Origin: CALXOD01 sp964402715
GTDB lineage: Bacteria > Verrucomicrobiota > Lentisphaeria > Victivallales > Victivallaceae
Length of the DNA stretch: 64,000 bases
Direction of reading: 5' to 3'
Assembly (NCBI GenBank): GCA_964402715.1
Contig: CAYODJ010000002.1
Coordinates: forward strand, 60,403 to 124,402
Each line of letters opens with the position of its first letter. The stretch's first letter is position 1. The translations under genes and the position numbers were made by a program. Positions 61,086 through 64,000 of the stretch are shown here, one piece after another. The notes under the pieces were generated by a model. It made no database searches. It was not told the origin of the DNA and saw only the letters and a list, made by a program, of their open reading frames with translations.

Positions 61086-62453
61086 ATGTTGATCAGCGGA
61101 CAGTCGGAGTCGCCGTTGCAGCTGCTGCGCGAGGAGTTCCGGCAGCGGGGAGAGGAGGGGACGCTGATTCCGGCGGAGCTTTCGGCGGAACTGGCGGCGC
61201 TCGACAGGGAGAAGGACGCGTGGAACGAGGCCGCCATAAGCGCGATCCGGGCGGAACTCGAGGCGTGCCGCCGCGATCCGGATTTTTCGTTCGAAGAACC
61301 GAACGGACTCGACGAGATCCGCGCCCGCCGTCCCGAACGGAGGAGACCTCCGGAACTGGCGCTCTCCGACGACGAGCTGCTCGACAGATTCCACGGCGCA
61401 TGGCTCGGACGTTCGGTCGGGTGCGCGCTCGGCAAACCGGTCGAGGGCATGGGCATGTCCGGCGGCTGGAAAGCCATCCGCGCGCTGCTGAAGTCGACGG
61501 GCGACTGGCCGCTGCGCGACTATTTCCGCTACTCGGACAAGGTCGACTGCCGCCGCTCGTGCCGCGACTGCATCGAGTTCATGGAGAGCGACGACGACAT
61601 CCGCTACACGCTGATGGGTCTCCTGATCATGGAGAAGCACGGACGCGATTTCACATGGCGCGACGTCGCGTGGCTCTGGGAGAACCAGTTCACGATGGCG
61701 CAGCTGTGCACGGCGGAATGCCAGGCCGCGCTGAATTACAACCTGTGCGGCGGCCGCATGAACCGGCCGGTGTGGGACGTCGACCGCATCCGGACTTTCA
61801 ACAACCCGTTCAGAGAGTGGATCGGCGCGCAGATCCGCGCCGACTTCTTCGGCTGGGCCTGCGCCGGCAATCCCGAGCTCGCTGCGGAACTCGCCTGGCG
61901 GGACGCCTCATGGACGCATGTGAAGAACGGCATCTACGGGGAGATGTTCGTCGCCGCACTGGAGGCGGCGGCGTTCGTCGAGGACGATCCGGTCCGGCTG
62001 ATCGAAACCGGTCTCGGCGAGATTCCGCGCGACTGCCGTCTCGCGGCGGCGCTGCGCAATGCTCTCGCCGAAATTCCGCATCATGACGGCATGGAGAGCT
62101 TCATGCAGTATGTCGACGCGGAATTCGGCTCCATGTCGGCGGTCCACACCATCAACAACGCGGTGGTGTGCGCCGCCGCGCTGATCTACGGAGGCATGAA
62201 TCCCGACACCTGCGTCTGCGCTGCGGTAACCGGCGGACTCGACACCGACTGCAACGGCGCGACGGTGGGCGCGATCACCGGGATCGCGGCCGGACACCGC
62301 CGTTTCGGCGGGACGCTCGCCGGACGGCTTAACGACACGATTCAGGCCGAGTTCGGGGAGTTCCGCAGCGTGAAGATGGCCTCGCTCGCCGAACGGACGC
62401 TGCGGGTGCACCGCGGCGTGAATCCGGACAGGCGGAGCCGCCGGCCGGAGTGA
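61086..62453 (+). CDS. ADP-ribosylglycohydrolase (DraG) family protein
   Basis: About 455 residues. The N-terminal 100 are charged and helical; the DraG-like domain begins at DRFHGAWLGRSVGCALGKPVEGM. Metal-site blocks are MESDDDIRYTLMGL (three Asp) and GGLDTDCNGATVGAITG near the C-terminus. DraG enzymes remove ADP-ribose from proteins or related substrates with two Mg ions. Start ATG 61086 follows GAGAGGAGGAGAA. No mono-ADP-ribosyltransferase is visible nearby, so the target is unknown; other members act on small molecules. Confidence 0.83.
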   Translation: MLISGQSESPLQLLREEFRQRGEEGTLIPAELSAELAALDREKDAWNEAAISAIRAELEACRRDPDFSFEEPNGLDEIRARRPERRRPPELALSDDELLDRFHGAWLGRSVGCALGKPVEGMGMSGGWKAIRALLKSTGDWPLRDYFRYSDKVDCRRSCRDCIEFMESDDDIRYTLMGLLIMEKHGRDFTWRDVAWLWENQFTMAQLCTAECQAALNYNLCGGRMNRPVWDVDRIRTFNNPFREWIGAQIRADFFGWACAGNPELAAELAWRDASWTHVKNGIYGEMFVAALEAAAFVEDDPVRLIETGLGEIPRDCRLAAALRNALAEIPHHDGMESFMQYVDAEFGSMSAVHTINNAVVCAAALIYGGMNPDTCVCAAVTGGLDTDCNGATVGAITGIAAGHRRFGGTLAGRLNDTIQAEFGEFRSVKMASLAERTLRVHRGVNPDRRSRRPE

Positions 62454-62630
62454 GGGCGGCGGAGGAAATGAGGCGACGGGGACGTGCCGTGAGAGAAATC
62501 CTCGGACTCCGGGACGGGCGGGTCGCCCGATCCGGCGCGGATTCCGCCGCCCGGGCGCATTCCGCGTCGGATTGTCTCCCGTGCGGACGGCAGTCACCGC
62601 TTTCCGCTCGGACGGAATCGGCCTCGGAGG

Positions 62631-63196
62631 GGCTATGTTCTGCAGCTGATGGGCGTTTTCGGTGCTCTCTCCGCGCTGTTTCTGCCGGAGGATCCCATGT
62701 CGCTGCGGTTACCGGAGGCGGTGATTGCATTCTCCGACGGAGTGGTCTGCTGCGCCGGCGGCACCCCCTTCGGTGTATGAGTGGCTGTCGGTCGGTGGCG
62801 CACTCTGCTCCGAACCGGCTCTGACGTTCATCCGTGAACCGCACTGGACGGACGCTCCGCACGTGATCTCCTTCAGGCAGAGCGTCTGCGGGCTGATTTT
62901 GATGGCGACGTTCGTATGCTTTAACGGATTGCCGACGGTATGGAACGTCTGGATTTCCGGACTGCTGCTGACTCTGTTCGACACGTCAGGACAGTATCTG
63001 ATGACGCACAGTCTGAAGCGCATCCCCGGTGGCGGCTGCCGGCACGCTGCTGACACTCTTTCCCCCTGCGATCAGTCTGATCGTCGGACGGATCTGCTCC
63101 GGCGAGAAGCTCGATGTTCTGCAGCTCTGCGGCTGTGTGCTGTTCCTGGGCGGCGGACCGCTCTCAACCGTCGCAGGCGGACGCAGCACGGAACGC
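62631..63196 (+). pseudogene. Decayed EamA/DMT-type transporter gene
   Basis: Fragments of one membrane protein lie in three frames: LMGVFGALSALFLPEDPMSLRLPEAVI (from about 62646, ended by a stop near 62780), VWNVWISGLLLTLFDTSGQYLMTHSLKRIP (to 63027) and AAAGTLLTLFPPAISLIVGRICSGEKLDVLQLCGCVLFLGG (from 63029). The last two join if one C is removed near 63025, as expected for a recent frameshift. The LLTLFPPAISLIVGRICSGEKLDVLQLCGC block is the last-helix pattern of EamA transporters. No intact frame exists. Confidence 0.7.
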
Positions 63197-63439
63197 CGTT
63201 TGTTAGGTTCGCGACACATTCCTCCGTGCAAGACGGCATCCTGAAACGGTTCGGCGACGCCGTCGAACGAGACTAGTACCGGGAGAGTCTGAGGAACATC
63301 GTCGGCGATGTCTTCGTCCGTGTCGGCGACCGCAGGTTTTTCTTACAGAATTTGTGTCGGCGCTACCTTTCTGCGATAACAAGCTACATTACGAAATGTC
63401 GTCTTTTTAAATTTCAACTTACTTTGGGATGACTGTGCT

Positions 63440-63580
63440 TTACCAACCCAGTCTTAGTTCAATGATAGTGAGTGCTCCATATGCGGGTAGAGTTATTTCT
63501 CGTTGAGTCAGATCACAAGCAATAAGCGAATACAGGTTTAAGTTCATTGTAAGAAAATCTGATGTGATCTTGACAAAGCG
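63440..63580 (-). pseudogene. Short C-terminal remnant, possibly of a glycoside hydrolase
   Basis: A 44-codon open stretch on the - strand ends in a stop at 63440 and is closed upstream by a stop at 63581-63583. It reads like a protein C-terminus, with REITLPAYGALTIIEL, a pattern common at the end of glycoside hydrolase beta-sandwich domains. The surrounding 63400-63600 is A/T-rich. 63197-63439 otherwise holds nothing I recognise. Confidence 0.35.
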
Positions 63581-63598
63581 TCAAACGCATGCCAATTT
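63570..63598 (+). promoter_or_regulatory. Possible promoter of the right-edge ORF
   Basis: Consensus -35 TTGACA (63570-63575), 17-base spacer, -10 CAATTT (63593-63598). Spacer AAGCGTCAAACGCATGC is close to that at 60404-60420. Confidence 0.45.
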
Positions 63599-63732
63599 TA
63601 CCTCACATCTGCCATTCTCCTCCAATTCATTTTGGGAGTTTTGGTAAAAAAAAAGGACAGGTGCACTCTCTTAAACAAAACAATCCTCTCACAAAGTTCG
63701 GGACAATATCAATTGGGGGACAACGCTTAAAT

Positions 63733-63951
63733 ATGTCAGAATCTGAGAATTTGCAGGATCAGGTAATATCTTTGAAAGAGTCCCTGATTGTTATGGCTGT
63801 TGAATCATGGCGTCTTCTTAAAGTTTTAGAACGGTTATTGGGTGCCTTGGATGTTAAGGAGAGACAACGCTATCAAAGCAAGATTCGCTGGTTTGTAAAA
63901 AAAAACGAGGAATCCCTGAAAGACGCAGGACTTAAGCTTGTTAATTGGTAG
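63733..63951 (+). CDS. Short hypothetical protein on A/T-rich DNA
   Basis: About 72 residues from ATG 63733, largely helical and charged: MSESENLQDQVISLKESL, then LLKVLERLLGALDVKERQRYQSKI and KKNEESLKDAGLKLV. No family recognised. The frame is open upstream to an ATG at 63589, but that lies within the promoter candidate. Base composition and codon use differ sharply from the GC-rich genes to the left, which suggests foreign origin. Small helical proteins of this kind occur in mobile islands, but I cannot assign one. Confidence 0.5.
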   Translation: MSESENLQDQVISLKESLIVMAVESWRLLKVLERLLGALDVKERQRYQSKIRWFVKKNEESLKDAGLKLVNW

Positions 63952-64000
63952 TGTCAAAAATAGTATGAAAAAATGAAAGTACGGGAGCCGTGGGCGGGGG

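Overview
This is a GC-rich bacterial chromosome segment with tightly packed genes, many 4-bp stop/start overlaps (ATGA or GTGA) and strong AGGAGG-type ribosome binding sites. The cell envelope is Gram-negative: the window carries waaA, lpxK, a DUF374/LpxJ-type lipid A acyltransferase, a nonulosonate/Kdo-type sugar enzyme, murG and ftsW. A biotin-dependent, sodium-pumping decarboxylase module (birA-oadGAB), a eukaryote-like UDP-GlcNAc pyrophosphorylase, a GH172-type (DUF2961) protein and several Gfo/Idh and sugar-isomerase genes point to a fermentative, glycan-using anaerobe. My best guess is the PVC superphylum, for example Lentisphaerota. That is inference from gene content only; the window has no rRNA or other decisive marker.

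Layout. 1-10.1 kb (+ strand, one - gene): waaA (cut by the window edge), thiC, a two-gene chromate-type transporter, a PIG-L deacetylase, murG, a GT-C membrane protein (-), then a coupled cluster UDP-GlcNAc pyrophosphorylase / small protein / ftsW. 10.1-16.2 kb: a WbpP-like epimerase (-), an M42 aminopeptidase (+), and cstA followed by an orphan PAS histidine kinase (-). 16.3-24 kb: two tandem tRNA-Asp genes, argD-argF, an alpha/beta hydrolase, a surface-polysaccharide protein (-), a cytidylyltransferase-HAD fusion and a GH172 protein. 24-30 kb: rplM-rpsI (-) and birA-oadG-oadA-oadB (+), each closed by a rho-independent terminator. 30-40.5 kb: lipid A acyltransferase, lpxK, galK, trpS; initiator tRNA, rlmH, argH and a Nudix hydrolase (-); coaE, rho and an FtsB/DivIC-like gene (+). 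40.6-50.3 kb: an unusual operon of YhcH-family protein, AAA ATPase and lone permease (-), divergent from Gfo/Idh dehydrogenase, sugar isomerase, icd, EIIA-CBS protein, NhaD-type antiporter and GNAT; then tRNA-Ala.

50.3-64 kb is accessory in character. It holds a DUF2059 exported protein, a three-gene restriction/defence-like system (a protein with methylase-fragment motifs, an Eco57I-type methylase half with an AT-rich body, and a GIY-YIG/SF2-helicase protein carrying the other methylase half), a HAD phosphatase coupled to a YolD-like protein, an HNH endonuclease overlapping a CgeB-like glycosyltransferase, a PEGA lipoprotein, an ADP-ribosylglycohydrolase, a decayed DMT transporter and an AT-rich right edge with a gene remnant and a short unknown ORF.

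Because most intergenic gaps are short and promoters resemble TTGACA/TTGCAA-N16-17-TATAAT, I could place many sigma-70-like promoters. Several share spacer sequence or carry inverted repeats and are reported as findings. All promoter, start-codon and operon calls come from reading the sequence and are untested.
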